Below are positions 1 to 11,935 of a stretch of 55,015 bases of DNA, one piece after another. The first letter of the stretch is position 1, and each line of letters opens with the position of its first letter. Below the pieces are notes generated by a model. That model made no database searches. It worked only from the letters and a program-made list of their open reading frames with translations, and had not been told where the DNA came from. The stretch is from an uncultured Bacteroides sp. (lineage in GTDB: Bacteria; Bacteroidota; Bacteroidia; Bacteroidales; Bacteroidaceae): contig CALUOT010000010.1 in NCBI GenBank assembly GCA_944322355.1, forward strand, positions 1 to 55,015, read 5' to 3'. Both the position numbers and the translations under genes were made by a program.

Positions 1-481
1 GTATGGAACGGACTACATCAGTGTGATGCCGACCAACCTGTACGGGCCGAATGACAATTACCATCCCGAACACAGCCATGTGCTTCCGGCCTTGATCCGC
101 CGCTTTCATGAAGCCAAGGAACAAGGGTTGCCTTTCGCCACCTGCTGGGGAGACGGTTCTCCCCTGCGTGAATTCCTGTACGTGGACGACCTGGCCAACC
201 TGTGTGTGTTCCTGATGAATAACTACAGCGGAAACGAGACCGTCAATGCCGGTACGGGCAAGGAACTGACCATCAAGGCACTGACAGAACTGGTGGCTAA
301 AGTTATTGGCTACGATGGTGAGATACGTTGGGACACAACCCGACCTAACGGTACGCCCCGCAAGCTGCTGGATGTGTCGAAAGCCACAGCCTTGGGATGG
401 ACCTACCGGACCGAACTGGAAGACGGCATCCGACTGGCCTATCAGGACTTCTTACACAACCCCATGCGGGCAGAACGATAA
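1..481 (+). CDS. fcl: GDP-L-fucose synthase, C-terminal part (5' end outside window)
   Basis: Extended-SDR enzyme that makes GDP-L-fucose from GDP-4-keto-6-deoxymannose (epimerase plus NADPH reductase) for surface glycans in the cytoplasm. Reading frame opens at base 2 without a start, so about 159 C-terminal residues are present. Visible family features are the [11 protein letters not shown] segment after the catalytic Tyr/Lys region, the [14 protein letters not shown] helix, the [16 protein letters not shown] block and the closing [16 protein letters not shown] segment. The YxxxK active site lies upstream of the window. It ends 4 bases before the next gene, so it belongs to the same transcript as the YjbH-like pair. 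Identification is firm. Confidence 0.93.
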   Translation, partial: YGTDYISVMPTNLYGPNDNYHPEHSHVLPALIRRFHEAKEQGLPFATCWGDGSPLREFLYVDDLANLCVFLMNNYSGNETVNAGTGKELTIKALTELVAKVIGYDGEIRWDTTRPNGTPRKLLDVSKATALGWTYRTELEDGIRLAYQDFLHNPMRAER

Positions 482-485
482 CAGC

Positions 486-1379
486 ATGAAGCGATTATTC
501 TTTCTGCTGATAGCCGTTTGGTTGACTACAGCCGCGAACGTTAAGGCCCAGCCCGCCTTACCCGCCGGCCAAGTGGACATCTTCATGGGAGTGGACTTCA
601 ACTTCCGGGACTTGTTCCACAACGGCCGGGTGTATGACCTGCTGATTAACCTGACGCCCGGCATCAAATGGAACATGGGCAAGGGTTGGCAGGCCACGGC
701 ACAAGCCTTCGTACCGGTATATAACGATTACGGAGAACGATACAAGAAAGTGCGGCTGAACATGGCAGTGCTGTCCAAAGAAATGTACTGGAAATCGCGC
801 TGGTTCCTGAAAGCGAGCGGCGGACTGTTCGGTCGGGAGCGTTATGGACTGGACCTGAAAGGCATGTACATCGTGAACCATTGGCTGGCTCTTGAAGCAC
901 AGGCCGGACTGACCGGTTATTGCTCGATGGCCGTAGACTGGGAAGCCAGTACACCGGAACGATTGACCGCTCTGGTAGGAGCGGACATTTACCTGAGCCG
1001 ATGGAATACCCAGTTTCGGGCACGAGGCGGACGGTTTATCTACGAGGACTATGGAGGCATCGTGGAAGCCATGCGCCACTTCAACCATTGCACAGTGGGC
1101 CTATACGGAGAATACAGCAACCGGGGAGGAGCCAACGGCGGCTTTAAAGTGGTGGTGATGATTCCACCCTACAAACGGAAACGCCACCAAGTGAACTTCC
1201 GTCCGGCCTCGAACTTCCGCCTGACTTATAACCTAGAAGGAGACGCTTACGCCAACAAGATGTACACCACCGATCCGGAAGAAAACGAACGGGAAGGCTG
1301 GTTTGACAGAGATTCGCTCCGCTGGGGCAGCAACACGATGAAACCGGACTTTGTGATTAAAGAAAGGAGGAAAAAATGA
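486..1379 (+). CDS. YjbH-like outer membrane protein, resembles C-terminal half
   Basis: 297-residue exported protein with a signal peptide (hydrophobic segment, then a cut after VKAQ near residue 22). The rest alternates aromatic and polar residues as in an outer membrane beta-barrel. The succession of a MYWKSRWFLKASGG strand, a GMYIVNHWLALEAQAG strand, RFRARGGRF-like and GLYGEYSN strands and a closing GGFKVVVMIPPYKRK resembles the C-terminal barrel of enterobacterial YjbH, an exopolysaccharide export-linked protein. That is a recalled family pattern, not an alignment. The ATG at 486 is chosen because it opens the signal peptide; upstream in-frame sequence overlaps fcl. It shares ATGA with the next gene, which resembles the N-terminal half of YjbH. 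Role in polysaccharide export is inferred. Confidence 0.68.
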   Translation: MKRLFFLLIAVWLTTAANVKAQPALPAGQVDIFMGVDFNFRDLFHNGRVYDLLINLTPGIKWNMGKGWQATAQAFVPVYNDYGERYKKVRLNMAVLSKEMYWKSRWFLKASGGLFGRERYGLDLKGMYIVNHWLALEAQAGLTGYCSMAVDWEASTPERLTALVGADIYLSRWNTQFRARGGRFIYEDYGGIVEAMRHFNHCTVGLYGEYSNRGGANGGFKVVVMIPPYKRKRHQVNFRPASNFRLTYNLEGDAYANKMYTTDPEENEREGWFDRDSLRWGSNTMKPDFVIKERRKK

Positions 1380-2134
1380 GAACCATCATCTTCCTGCTCC
1401 TCCTGTCCTGTCTGCCTCTGGGAAGCATAAAAGCACAGGAATATGCCGGACTAAGCGGTATGATCCAGGTACCGACGGCGGAAATGGCCCCGGAAGGGGA
1501 AGCCCGTATCGGTTTTTTCTTTCTGAACGGGGAATCCTTACCGGAACGGTTGCGCTACAACGAAGAACGATACAACACCACCAACCACTTTCTGGCCATC
1601 ACCCCTTTCTCATGGATAGAGCTGTCGTATGTATGTACCTTGATGAAGGGAAGACTCTCTTCCGGCAAGGTGGGACACTATTTCAAGGACCGCCACTTCG
1701 GAGCTAAAATCCGTCCCTTAAAAGAAGGGAAATGGTGGCCAGCCATAGCCATCGGTATGCAAGACATCGGACACGCCCCGACCAATGAAGAACTGGGAGT
1801 GGATGGAGCTTACTTCCAGAACATCTTTCTCACAGCCAGCAAACATTTCGTATGGGAAAGGCACGAGTTCGGAGTACTCCTGGCCTACCGTTACTATACC
1901 TCCGACTTCAATGAGAAATGGAGAGGCATAGCAGGCGGCATCACCTATCGCCCGGCCTTTGCTCCCCAACTACGGGTTCTGGCAGAATACACCGGAAGCG
2001 ACATCAACCTGGGTATGGATTACCTGCTGTGGCGATACTTCTTCCTGCAAGCCAGTCTGCAAGACGGAAAATACTTCAGTGGAGGCATCTGCCTGAAAGT
2101 TAATCTGCTGGGGAAAAGAAACCAATCCAAATGA
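1376..2134 (+). CDS. YjbH-domain outer membrane protein, resembles N-terminal half
   Basis: 252-residue protein with a signal peptide (cut after IKAQE, near residue 21). The mature start, GLSGMIQVPTAEMAPEGEARIGF, matches the characteristic opening of YjbH (G-L-x-Q-x-P-T-A-R-M-x-x-x-G). It continues with barrel-like strands such as PFSWIELSYV, GAKIRPLKEGKWWPAIAIG and FFLQASLQDGKYFSGGI. Full YjbH is about 700 residues, so this is only the front portion. The start overlaps the stop of the preceding gene by 4 bases (ATGA), implying translational coupling. The two genes therefore look like a split YjbH with the halves in reverse gene order. Likely outer membrane, linked to exopolysaccharide secretion because of fcl upstream. 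Confidence 0.75.
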   Translation: MRTIIFLLLLSCLPLGSIKAQEYAGLSGMIQVPTAEMAPEGEARIGFFFLNGESLPERLRYNEERYNTTNHFLAITPFSWIELSYVCTLMKGRLSSGKVGHYFKDRHFGAKIRPLKEGKWWPAIAIGMQDIGHAPTNEELGVDGAYFQNIFLTASKHFVWERHEFGVLLAYRYYTSDFNEKWRGIAGGITYRPAFAPQLRVLAEYTGSDINLGMDYLLWRYFFLQASLQDGKYFSGGICLKVNLLGKRNQSK

Positions 2135-2197
2135 AGAATGAGAAACGAAGAATAAACCATTAAACCTTTTTTATTGTTTAATCAATTTTTTATCAAA

Positions 2198-3373
2198 ATG
2201 AGAAAATTAGTGAAGTTAGGAATGTTCGCATTCCTGGGTGTGGCTTTAGCCACCAGTTTTGCAGGGTGCAGTGATGATGACCCTAATTACGACAACGTAA
2301 CACCGCCTACCGTTGAGGTATCCTATAGCATCAGTGGCCGTGTTACCGGTATGGATGGAAATGGCTTGTCCGCCACAGTCAGCATGGACGGAACAAGCGT
2401 ACAGACGGAAGCTGACGGAACTTTCCTGTTCGAAGATGTAACGACCGGAAGCCATACACTGACTGCGGAAGCTACCGGTAAGCAAACCAAGGAGACCACA
2501 GTAGAGATATCTGGAAACAACGGTGCCCAGGTCGTTTGTAACTTCACTCTGGCCAACGAAGGAACCACGGTTGAAATCAATGCCAGTGGAGACACGGAAG
2601 CCAGTGTGACTTCGGAAACCATCACAGGCAACGAAGAAGGTGAAGTAACGGTAGATGTCACGGTACCTGAAGCTGCATTGCCCGAGGGCAGTTCCATCAT
2701 CATCACACCGATCTATACGCTGGAAGAAACCGGCACAAGAGCCGCTACTCGTGCTACAGAAAGCGTCATGCTGATCGGTACTAATGTGGAATGTACGGAT
2801 GCCAATGCTACCCTGCAAACACCTATCGAACTGACGTATGACATGGATGCCGAAATCGCCTCTTCCGTCACCGTACAGAAATATGTAAACGGCCAATGGA
2901 GCAATGCAGAATATACGGTAAACGGTGATCAGGTAACGGTACAGGCTGATGAATTTACCTCTTATGCCTTGCTTTTCGAAGCTGACGTAACGAGTTCTTC
3001 GTCTACAACGGCTTTGACCTTTGAGCAAAATTTGTGGGATAACCTGTATGGCGCCAGCGATATGAATGTCAATTCGGCTTCGTACACTTACCGGATCGGT
3101 ACGGAAATCAACACGTCGGGCACCAACCGCGTGACAGCTTACCTGGTGGAAATTCTGGCCCGTATGGCAGGTTCCAGCGTAACTACGGCTACCGGTACCT
3201 ATCCGATTAACGTGACTCTGCCTATCGGTACGGCCTTGCAAGTGAGTGGTACGCAACAAGTAACCACATTGACCGTTTCAGCTTTGAGCTACTCCGTATC
3301 CGGCAGCCAATATGGCGATGTGACTGTAGTAACAACCACTTATAACCGCAACCACAACGGAGGAAGCAATTAA
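2198..3373 (+). CDS. Surface lipoprotein with carboxypeptidase-regulatory-like domain
   Basis: 391-residue lipoprotein of unknown function. A lipobox ATSFAGC puts the acylated Cys at residue 24, followed by SDDDPN, an acidic stretch of the type that favours surface export in Bacteroides. Residues about 44-105 form a carboxypeptidase regulatory-like beta-sandwich (SISGRVTGMDGNGLSATVSMDG, then TFLFEDVTTGSHTLTAEATG). The rest is Thr/Ser-rich beta sequence with a TRAATRA stretch. A TTG 24 bases upstream is also in frame, but the ATG at 2198 gives a normal signal peptide. It is separated from the YjbH pair by 63 bases and followed by a strong terminator, so it ends this transcription unit. Confidence 0.8.
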   Translation: MRKLVKLGMFAFLGVALATSFAGCSDDDPNYDNVTPPTVEVSYSISGRVTGMDGNGLSATVSMDGTSVQTEADGTFLFEDVTTGSHTLTAEATGKQTKETTVEISGNNGAQVVCNFTLANEGTTVEINASGDTEASVTSETITGNEEGEVTVDVTVPEAALPEGSSIIITPIYTLEETGTRAATRATESVMLIGTNVECTDANATLQTPIELTYDMDAEIASSVTVQKYVNGQWSNAEYTVNGDQVTVQADEFTSYALLFEADVTSSSSTTALTFEQNLWDNLYGASDMNVNSASYTYRIGTEINTSGTNRVTAYLVEILARMAGSSVTTATGTYPINVTLPIGTALQVSGTQQVTTLTVSALSYSVSGSQYGDVTVVTTTYNRNHNGGSN

Positions 3374-3396
3374 ACATTCCATTTCTGTACATACGC

Positions 3397-3442
3397 AAGC
3401 ATCTGAGTGGAAAGGCATCTTCCACCAGATGCTTGTTTTTTA
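3397..3442 (+). terminator. Intrinsic terminator after the lipoprotein gene
   Basis: Arms AAGCATCTGAGTGG and CCACCAGATGCTT pair with one bulged A, loop AAAGGCATCTT, followed by a T run from 3436. The hairpin stands 24 bases past the stop. T-run orientation fits plus-strand transcription only; the convergent gene on minus ends inside it. Confidence 0.88.
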
Positions 3443-4621
3443 TCTATATATATAGGTATAAAGAGCAGCCCGATACCGGCTGCCCGAAGTCAAAGGACAT
3501 AAAGACAGGTATCCCTCCACCACCCTTCCCTGCTCCACCCGCAACGGATTGTGAGCCTCATCCCACCGGTGCCTTTGATACAAAGAAGCTGAATCGGGGA
3601 AATACTCCACCAGCAGACGTCCTGTACTGCCGGGAGCCAATAAACGTTGACGCAAAGCACCGGCCAGTATGCCCATATTCATCCGCAAATTGACCTCCAC
3701 ACAAGGATGCAGCCAATAGCCATCCGACAAGGTATCCGCACACACCATCATATCTATCCCCCACTTTCCCCGATACGAAGCGATATGCCGGGAAGCTACT
3801 TCCTGGATGCGACATCGTACGTTCTCCAACGCTTCCCACACACCATACCGGTTCATTCGTCGCTGAAAATCCTCGTCCGACACCAATTCATTGCCCGCAT
3901 AAGCCCCTCCGGTATGGGTCGTAAATAAAGAATAGCCTTCAAAACGCACGTTTCCTCCTCCATCGGCTGAAAACTCCAAAGCCAAATCTTCCCGCTTGTC
4001 GTAAACCGGTGAAGCCACTACTCCACCCTGTTCGCGCAACAAACGCCTGCACCAGCCGGCTATGGAAGGAGTAAAAACTCCCTGGCACCACTTCAATCCC
4101 TTGCCGCTTCCCGACCACGGTGCTTTCAAGACCGAAGCCGCCTGAGCTTCTACATAGCGGCGGCAAGATTCTTCCTCGTACAAATTCCGACTCTCGACCC
4201 CGTATAAATCTACTCCGGATAAGTCGGCCAACCAATCGACCACCTTGAAACGCGATGCGGCCTGGCGGTAAACTCCTAACGCTTCATCCGTAGGCAAATC
4301 GGCTTTATCGACTCCGGTATCAATCAACCTTTTCCGCTCCACGACACTCCATCCCCAAGGCACGAACTCCACCTCGCGGAAGCTCGACCACGTTGAAGAC
4401 GTGACCAGACATACCTGTCTGTGAAAGGTCTGATTCATTTGTTCGACCCAACTCCTGTCGAAAGGCGTGTCAGCCTTCACACTTTCCCCTTCCCCGGCAT
4501 ACCAGAAAGGAAGCAAAGCCAAGTCGCGTGCCATCTGACGCACAGGAGCCGGGGCTATATAACTCTCCCGATTATCGGCCAAAGCCAAGTCCGCATCGGG
4601 ATTGAAGATATGTATTTTCAT
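3440..4621 (-). CDS. ATP-grasp-like protein of unknown substrate
   Basis: 393 residues, no signal peptide, so cytosolic. Resemblance to the ATP-grasp fold rests on three spots: LKAPWSGSGKGL (165-176), like the glycine-rich ATP lid; GID at 288-290; and E309-x-N311-x-R313 in PCVEVNLRMNMG, like the Mg-ATP binding E-x-N of the family. ATP-grasp enzymes join a carboxylate to an amine or thiol through an acyl phosphate; the partners here are unknown. It stands alone, divergent from the AAA ATPase gene, with a TATCTTTG box just upstream. The ten C-terminal residues are probably not functional (AT-rich, overlapping a terminator). Confidence 0.62.
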   Translation of the reverse strand: MKIHIFNPDADLALADNRESYIAPAPVRQMARDLALLPFWYAGEGESVKADTPFDRSWVEQMNQTFHRQVCLVTSSTWSSFREVEFVPWGWSVVERKRLIDTGVDKADLPTDEALGVYRQAASRFKVVDWLADLSGVDLYGVESRNLYEEESCRRYVEAQAASVLKAPWSGSGKGLKWCQGVFTPSIAGWCRRLLREQGGVVASPVYDKREDLALEFSADGGGNVRFEGYSLFTTHTGGAYAGNELVSDEDFQRRMNRYGVWEALENVRCRIQEVASRHIASYRGKWGIDMMVCADTLSDGYWLHPCVEVNLRMNMGILAGALRQRLLAPGSTGRLLVEYFPDSASLYQRHRWDEAHNPLRVEQGRVVEGYLSLCPLTSGSRYRAALYTYIYR

Positions 4622-4642
4622 CGGAATTTGCCTTTAGTCGTA

Positions 4643-4650
4643 CAAAGATA
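4643..4650 (-). promoter_or_regulatory. -7 box of the ATP-grasp-like gene
   Basis: On minus the sequence is TATCTTTG, matching the Bacteroidota -7 consensus TAnnTTTG, 21 bases upstream of the ATG. No clear TTG -33 element is seen at the usual distance. Confidence 0.55.
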
Positions 4651-4696
4651 ATATAACTTTTTCATAACAGATATAAATTAATTTGCAATCTCTACA

Positions 4697-4725
4697 TTGC
4701 AATTCAGTAAAAAGATGTATCTTTG
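4697..4725 (+). promoter_or_regulatory. Bacteroidota-type promoter for AAA ATPase
   Basis: TTG at 4697-4699, an 18-base spacer, then TATCTTTG at 4718-4725, which is the full -33/-7 arrangement. AAGGAG follows at 4735-4740, giving a very short leader before the ATG at 4750. Confidence 0.72.
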
Positions 4726-4749
4726 TGCCCAGATAAGGAGTTTAATAAC

Positions 4750-5928
4750 ATGGAAGCATTCTACCGCACACACGCCTATCTTGTGGAGCATACCAATGCC
4801 CCGGTTCGTCGCGACCTCATGGACGAGATCGATTGGAACGACCGGCTCATCGGCATTAAAGGCACGCGTGGTGTAGGCAAGACTACCTTCCTGTTGCAAT
4901 ATGCCAAAGAAAAATTCGGCAACGACCGTTCCTGCCTCTTCATCAACATGAATAACTTCTACTTTTCGGGACATGGCATTGTGGAGTTCGCTTACGAATT
5001 TCAGCGCAGGGGCGGAAAAGTGTTGCTCATCGACCAAGTATTCAAGTTCCCCAACTGGAGCAAAGAACTACGCATGTGCTACGACCGCTTCCCGAACCTG
5101 AAGATTGTCTTCACCGGTTCATCGGTGATGCGACTGAAAGAAGAGAACCTGGAGCTGCATGACATCGTGAAAAGCTACAACCTACGCGGTTTTTCCTTCC
5201 GGGAATACCTGAACTTGCAGACGGGGATGAAATTTCACGCCTACACGCTGGACGAACTTCTGACCAACCACGAACAGATAGCCAAAGGCATCTTGTCGAA
5301 AGTACATCCACAGGACTATTTCCCCGACTACCTGCATCACGGTTTCTACCCTTTCTTCCTGGAAAAGCGCAACTTTTCCGAGAATCTGCTCAAAACCATG
5401 AACATGATGGTGGAAGTAGACATCCTCCTTATCAAGCAAATCGAACTGAAATATCTCTCCAAAATAAAGAAACTGCTTTATCTGCTGGCCGTAGACGGTC
5501 CCAAAGCATTGAACGTCAGTCAGCTGGCCAATGACATAGAGACCTCGCGCGCCACGGTGATGAACTACATCAAGTACTTGGCCGATGCACGCCTTATTAA
5601 TATGGTGTATCCGACAGGCGAGGAATTCCCGAAGAAACCGGCCAAAATCATGATGCACAATCCGAACCTGATGTATTCCATTTATCCGGTCAAGGTAGAA
5701 GAGCAGGATGTATGGGAAACTTTTTTTGTGAATACCCTATGGAAAGACCACAAGGTAAACAAGGGAGATAAGTATACTTCATTCCTGGTGGACGGTCAGA
5801 AACCTTTCAAGGTATGCACGGAAAACATCCGATCCAAAAACAATCCGGGAGTGACGTATGCCATCCATAAAATGGACATCGGACGAGATAATCAGATACC
5901 CTTGTGGTTGTTCGGTTTTCTGTATTGA
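4750..5928 (+). CDS. AAA ATPase of the AAA_14/DUF4143 type
   Basis: 392-residue cytosolic ATPase. Walker A is GTRGVGKTT (about 38-46), Walker B is VLLIDQV (about 96-102) with Gln where many ATPases have Glu, and a sensor-like IVFTGSS follows. The C-terminal half carries a winged-helix-like part (ALNVSQLANDIETSRATVMNYIKYL) and a DUF4143-like end with DKYTSFLVDGQK. Proteins of this build are common in Bacteroidales; their biological role is not established, and toxin, DNA-related or regulatory jobs have been guessed. ATG 4750 is preferred over an in-frame GTG/ATG-like start at 4723 because AAGGAG lies 9 bases upstream and the -7 box overlaps 4723. Monocistronic. Confidence 0.82.
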   Translation: MEAFYRTHAYLVEHTNAPVRRDLMDEIDWNDRLIGIKGTRGVGKTTFLLQYAKEKFGNDRSCLFINMNNFYFSGHGIVEFAYEFQRRGGKVLLIDQVFKFPNWSKELRMCYDRFPNLKIVFTGSSVMRLKEENLELHDIVKSYNLRGFSFREYLNLQTGMKFHAYTLDELLTNHEQIAKGILSKVHPQDYFPDYLHHGFYPFFLEKRNFSENLLKTMNMMVEVDILLIKQIELKYLSKIKKLLYLLAVDGPKALNVSQLANDIETSRATVMNYIKYLADARLINMVYPTGEEFPKKPAKIMMHNPNLMYSIYPVKVEEQDVWETFFVNTLWKDHKVNKGDKYTSFLVDGQKPFKVCTENIRSKNNPGVTYAIHKMDIGRDNQIPLWLFGFLY

Positions 5929-6001
5929 AACCAAGGAGAATATTTAGAAAAGAGAAAAGAAACAATAACGAGATTTTTTATTTTAATAAATTCATTTAGT
6001 T

Positions 6002-9556
<3,555 letters not shown>

Positions 9557-9593
9557 TAACTGGCTGACGAATTGGTATAATTCGCTCATCAAT

Positions 9594-9637
9594 AAAAAGG
9601 CCAACGCCCTTCTAAGGCGTTGGCCTTTTTTATTTTT
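9594..9637 (+). terminator. Strong intrinsic terminator of nifJ
   Basis: Perfect 15-base arms AAAAAGGCCAACGCC and GGCGTTGGCCTTTTT with a 7-base loop, followed by more T, 37 bases after the nifJ stop. The A/T ends make it look usable on both strands. Confidence 0.95.
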
Positions 9638-9740
9638 CGGACATACTTTATTATTTTTTTCTACCCATGTAACAAAATCACTTTCTCTTACGTCCTATAG
9701 ATATAAAGATATAAAACCATAATAGAAAAAGCCATACCCT

Positions 9741-10244
9741 ATGGACGCAGCCCGTTTCAAGAAAATGTTTTTGCCTTATCACCGCAAACTATACAGCGTG
9801 GCACTCCGCCTACTGGAGAATGAAGAAGACGCCGAAGACGTGGTGCAGGAAGCTTACCTGAAGTTGTGGGACAAGCGAAACACACTAAGTATCATTCAGA
9901 ACCCGGAAGCTTTCTGTACGACCTTAGTCAAGAACCTCTGCTTCGACCTGCTGCGTTCGGGACAATATACATGGAACAGGCAACAAGTGCAACTGGCAGA
10001 CAACCTGCCCCTGGCTTCGTCCGACGACATTGAAACATACGACAACGCTCAAGCCGTGAAAGAAATTGTCTCCCACCTGCCCCAACAACAACAACGGGTA
10101 ATCTTCCTGCACGACCTAAAAGGTTGCTCCTATGAAGAAGTGGAGAAAATAACCGGAATGAACGCAATTAACCTACGCGTCACCTTATCAAGAGCACGAA
10201 AAAAGATACGAGAAGAATTTTTAAAACTATATAAAAAACGATGA
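9741..10244 (+). CDS. ECF-type RNA polymerase sigma factor
   Basis: 167 residues with sigma region 2 (about 10-75, YSVALRLLENEEDAEDVVQEAYLKLW and the NLCFDLLR segment) and region 4 (about 108-162, LPQQQQRVIFLHDLKGCSYEEVEKITG then the recognition helix NLRVTLSRARKKIRE). It directs polymerase to a small regulon, probably including its own operon. The next gene starts inside its stop (ATGA) and encodes a one-span membrane protein, the usual position of an anti-sigma factor. No TAnnTTTG box is evident upstream, consistent with autoregulation by the ECF factor itself, which is an inference. Confidence 0.9.
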   Translation: MDAARFKKMFLPYHRKLYSVALRLLENEEDAEDVVQEAYLKLWDKRNTLSIIQNPEAFCTTLVKNLCFDLLRSGQYTWNRQQVQLADNLPLASSDDIETYDNAQAVKEIVSHLPQQQQRVIFLHDLKGCSYEEVEKITGMNAINLRVTLSRARKKIREEFLKLYKKR

Positions 10245-10762
10245 GAACGGAAGAAATTGAAAAACTGTTGACCCTCTTTTATGACGGGAAAACTGATGAA
10301 CGGGAGGAAGAGCTGTTATACGAAGCCCTATCATCCACAAAAGACTTATCGCCTCGTCTGAATGCTGAAAAATCGTTGTTCCTTGCAATGTACCACCCCG
10401 CACAGACGTACTCCGATAACTATGTTCCTGCGGAACTGGAAGACCGTCTGAACACCTTGATAGACCGAAAAGCCCGGGAATCCCAGCCATTCTACCTTCG
10501 CTACCGCCGATGGATAGGCGGTGTGGTGGCGGCAGTCCTGACAGGTATATGCATCGGTTTAGGCGTGAATGAAATGACAAAAGAGATGTTTCCACCTCTT
10601 CCTCAAGATACATACAGTAATCCGGAAGATGCTTATCAAGCTTTGCAAAGCATCTTGTCCGAAGTATCAGCAAACTGGCAAGAAGGAATCGAACAAATCG
10701 AAGCCACCCAAGCCGACATCATCTCCATCAACCATGAAATAAAGAATGAATTAAAACGATAA
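10241..10762 (+). CDS. Probable membrane anti-sigma factor
   Basis: 173 residues. The N-terminal cytosolic part (1-88), with MRTEEIEKLLTLFYDGKTD and several acidic helices, resembles the sigma-binding part of Bacteroidales anti-sigma proteins. A single membrane span follows (about 90-108, WIGGVVAAVLTGICIGLGV), then a short outer segment (NPEDAYQALQSILSEVSANW). It overlaps the sigma gene by 4 bases. No zinc-binding ZAS motif is visible. Assignment rests on position and topology rather than on a recognised domain. Confidence 0.68.
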   Translation: MRTEEIEKLLTLFYDGKTDEREEELLYEALSSTKDLSPRLNAEKSLFLAMYHPAQTYSDNYVPAELEDRLNTLIDRKARESQPFYLRYRRWIGGVVAAVLTGICIGLGVNEMTKEMFPPLPQDTYSNPEDAYQALQSILSEVSANWQEGIEQIEATQADIISINHEIKNELKR

Positions 10763-10785
10763 ATCAACCTATAAAACTGGTAATC

Positions 10786-11349
10786 ATGAAAAGAATACAA
10801 TTTTATCTGACCGTCTTGTTCATGCTGTTCCCGATGCTGGGACAAGCACAAAAAGAGTTATTCAACAAGTATAGCGACATGAAAGGCGTATCGTCGGTCT
10901 ACATTTCCAAAACGATGCTGGAAATGAGCCCCCACGTGATGAACGAAGATTTGTATTTTGGTAAAGCAGGTGCCCACCTCAATTCCGTGCAAGTAATATC
11001 TACCCAGAACGATAAAATCAAACCCGACATGCTGAAAGACATCCGGGCGTTAGTCAAGTCCTCCAAGTATGAATTGCTTATGAAGCAAAAGGGAATTGTC
11101 TCCAGCTCTGAATTTTACATCAGCCGTACAAAAGAAAAAATCAAAGAACTGATTATGATTATGAATGGAGCTTCCTCCCTGAAGTTCATCTACATCGAAG
11201 GCGACATGACCGCCGATGATGTAAAAAAACTGCTATATCAAAACACCTCTATGAACGCCCGAACATTCACCATTCCCCATTGGCAAGGTTTGTGTTCATT
11301 GGCTCAATGGGACAACAAAAGCTTTACATACCCATTTATTTGCATATGA
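10786..11349 (+). CDS. DUF4252 secreted protein with altered C-terminus
   Basis: 187-residue exported protein with a signal peptide cut after GQAQ (about residue 22). FNKYSDMKGVSSVYISKTMLEM, LMKQKGIVSSSEFYISRTK and IKELIMIMNGASSLKFIYIEGDMTADDVKKLL match the DUF4252 pattern. DUF4252 proteins commonly accompany ECF sigma/anti-sigma genes in Bacteroidales, as here; the function is unknown. The domain ends near residue 150. The last 35 or so residues have no DUF4252 character and run into the truncated Rpn sequence, so the natural stop was probably lost at an insertion or deletion junction near 11230-11335. Confidence 0.75.
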   Translation: MKRIQFYLTVLFMLFPMLGQAQKELFNKYSDMKGVSSVYISKTMLEMSPHVMNEDLYFGKAGAHLNSVQVISTQNDKIKPDMLKDIRALVKSSKYELLMKQKGIVSSSEFYISRTKEKIKELIMIMNGASSLKFIYIEGDMTADDVKKLLYQNTSMNARTFTIPHWQGLCSLAQWDNKSFTYPFICI

Positions 11350-11731
11350 ACAAAAGAAACATGACAAACTTATTTATGCACTAAAGAATATGAACCAGTG
11401 GAACAGAATGCCCGACGCATTAAAAGAACAAGTATTCCAGCGTCTGGACCAATTGGCAGCCGTCGCCAATCTGTCAGAAGCCGACCGCATTGCCTACGAA
11501 AAGGCAGTAGACAGCTTCAGCGTCAGCCAAATCGTAATGGAAGATCAATTCAACGAGGGAATAAAAAAAGGACGTGAGGAAGGAATTAAGAAAGGTCGGA
11601 AAGAAGGAATGGAAAAAGGTGAGCGAAAAAAGCAACTGGAAATTGCGCTCAATTCCAAACGAATGGGAATACCTATCGAACAGATAGCTATGTTCACCGG
11701 ATTAAGTCTGGAAGAAGTAAAAGAACTGTAG
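11336..11731 (+). pseudogene. 5'-truncated Rpn/PD-(D/E)XK nuclease-family transposase remnant
   Basis: In one frame this region reads LFAYEQKKHDKLIYALKN, then MNQWNRMPDALKEQVFQRL, AAVANLSEADRIAYEKAVDS, then a Lys/Glu/Gly-rich EGIKKGREEGIKKGRKEG repeat and a short helical tail. This is the C-terminal third of the Rpn (recombination-promoting nuclease) family common in Bacteroides. The nuclease domain with its PD-(D/E)XK residues is absent and a stop lies upstream in frame, so catalytic activity is not expected. A 113-residue ORF from the ATG at 11390 remains open and could be translated. The family and the truncation are well supported; how it was lost is inferred. Confidence 0.78.
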
Positions 11732-11857
11732 CTTCCGATAAAACTATTTGCAGTTTCCCTACTTCACCAAGGAACTGACAGATTACACAACTTTTGAAGT
11801 TAGTTCTCTTTCTGAAATCATAACAAAGAGAATATCCCGAAGAAATAGCTCAAGAAG

Positions 11858-11935
11858 GTTGCAAACCTAAAGCCTGAATGTTTGCAACCTAAGGGGCTAA
11901 TGTTTGCAACATTCGGCCTCTATGTTTGCAACCTT
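11858..11935 (+). repeat. Intergenic array A: four units, period 22
   Basis: Units begin at 11858, 11880, 11902 and 11924, exactly 22 bases apart. Word: GTTTGCAAC in units 2-4 and its reverse complement GTTGCAAAC in unit 1; the other 13 bases vary. The core TTGCAA is palindromic. It lies between the Rpn remnant and the convergent deacetylase gene. Confidence 0.8.

Noticed and set aside
2246-3259. Minus-strand 337-codon frame opposite the lipoprotein gene
   Set aside because: No domain; the plus-strand gene has signal peptide, domain and terminator.
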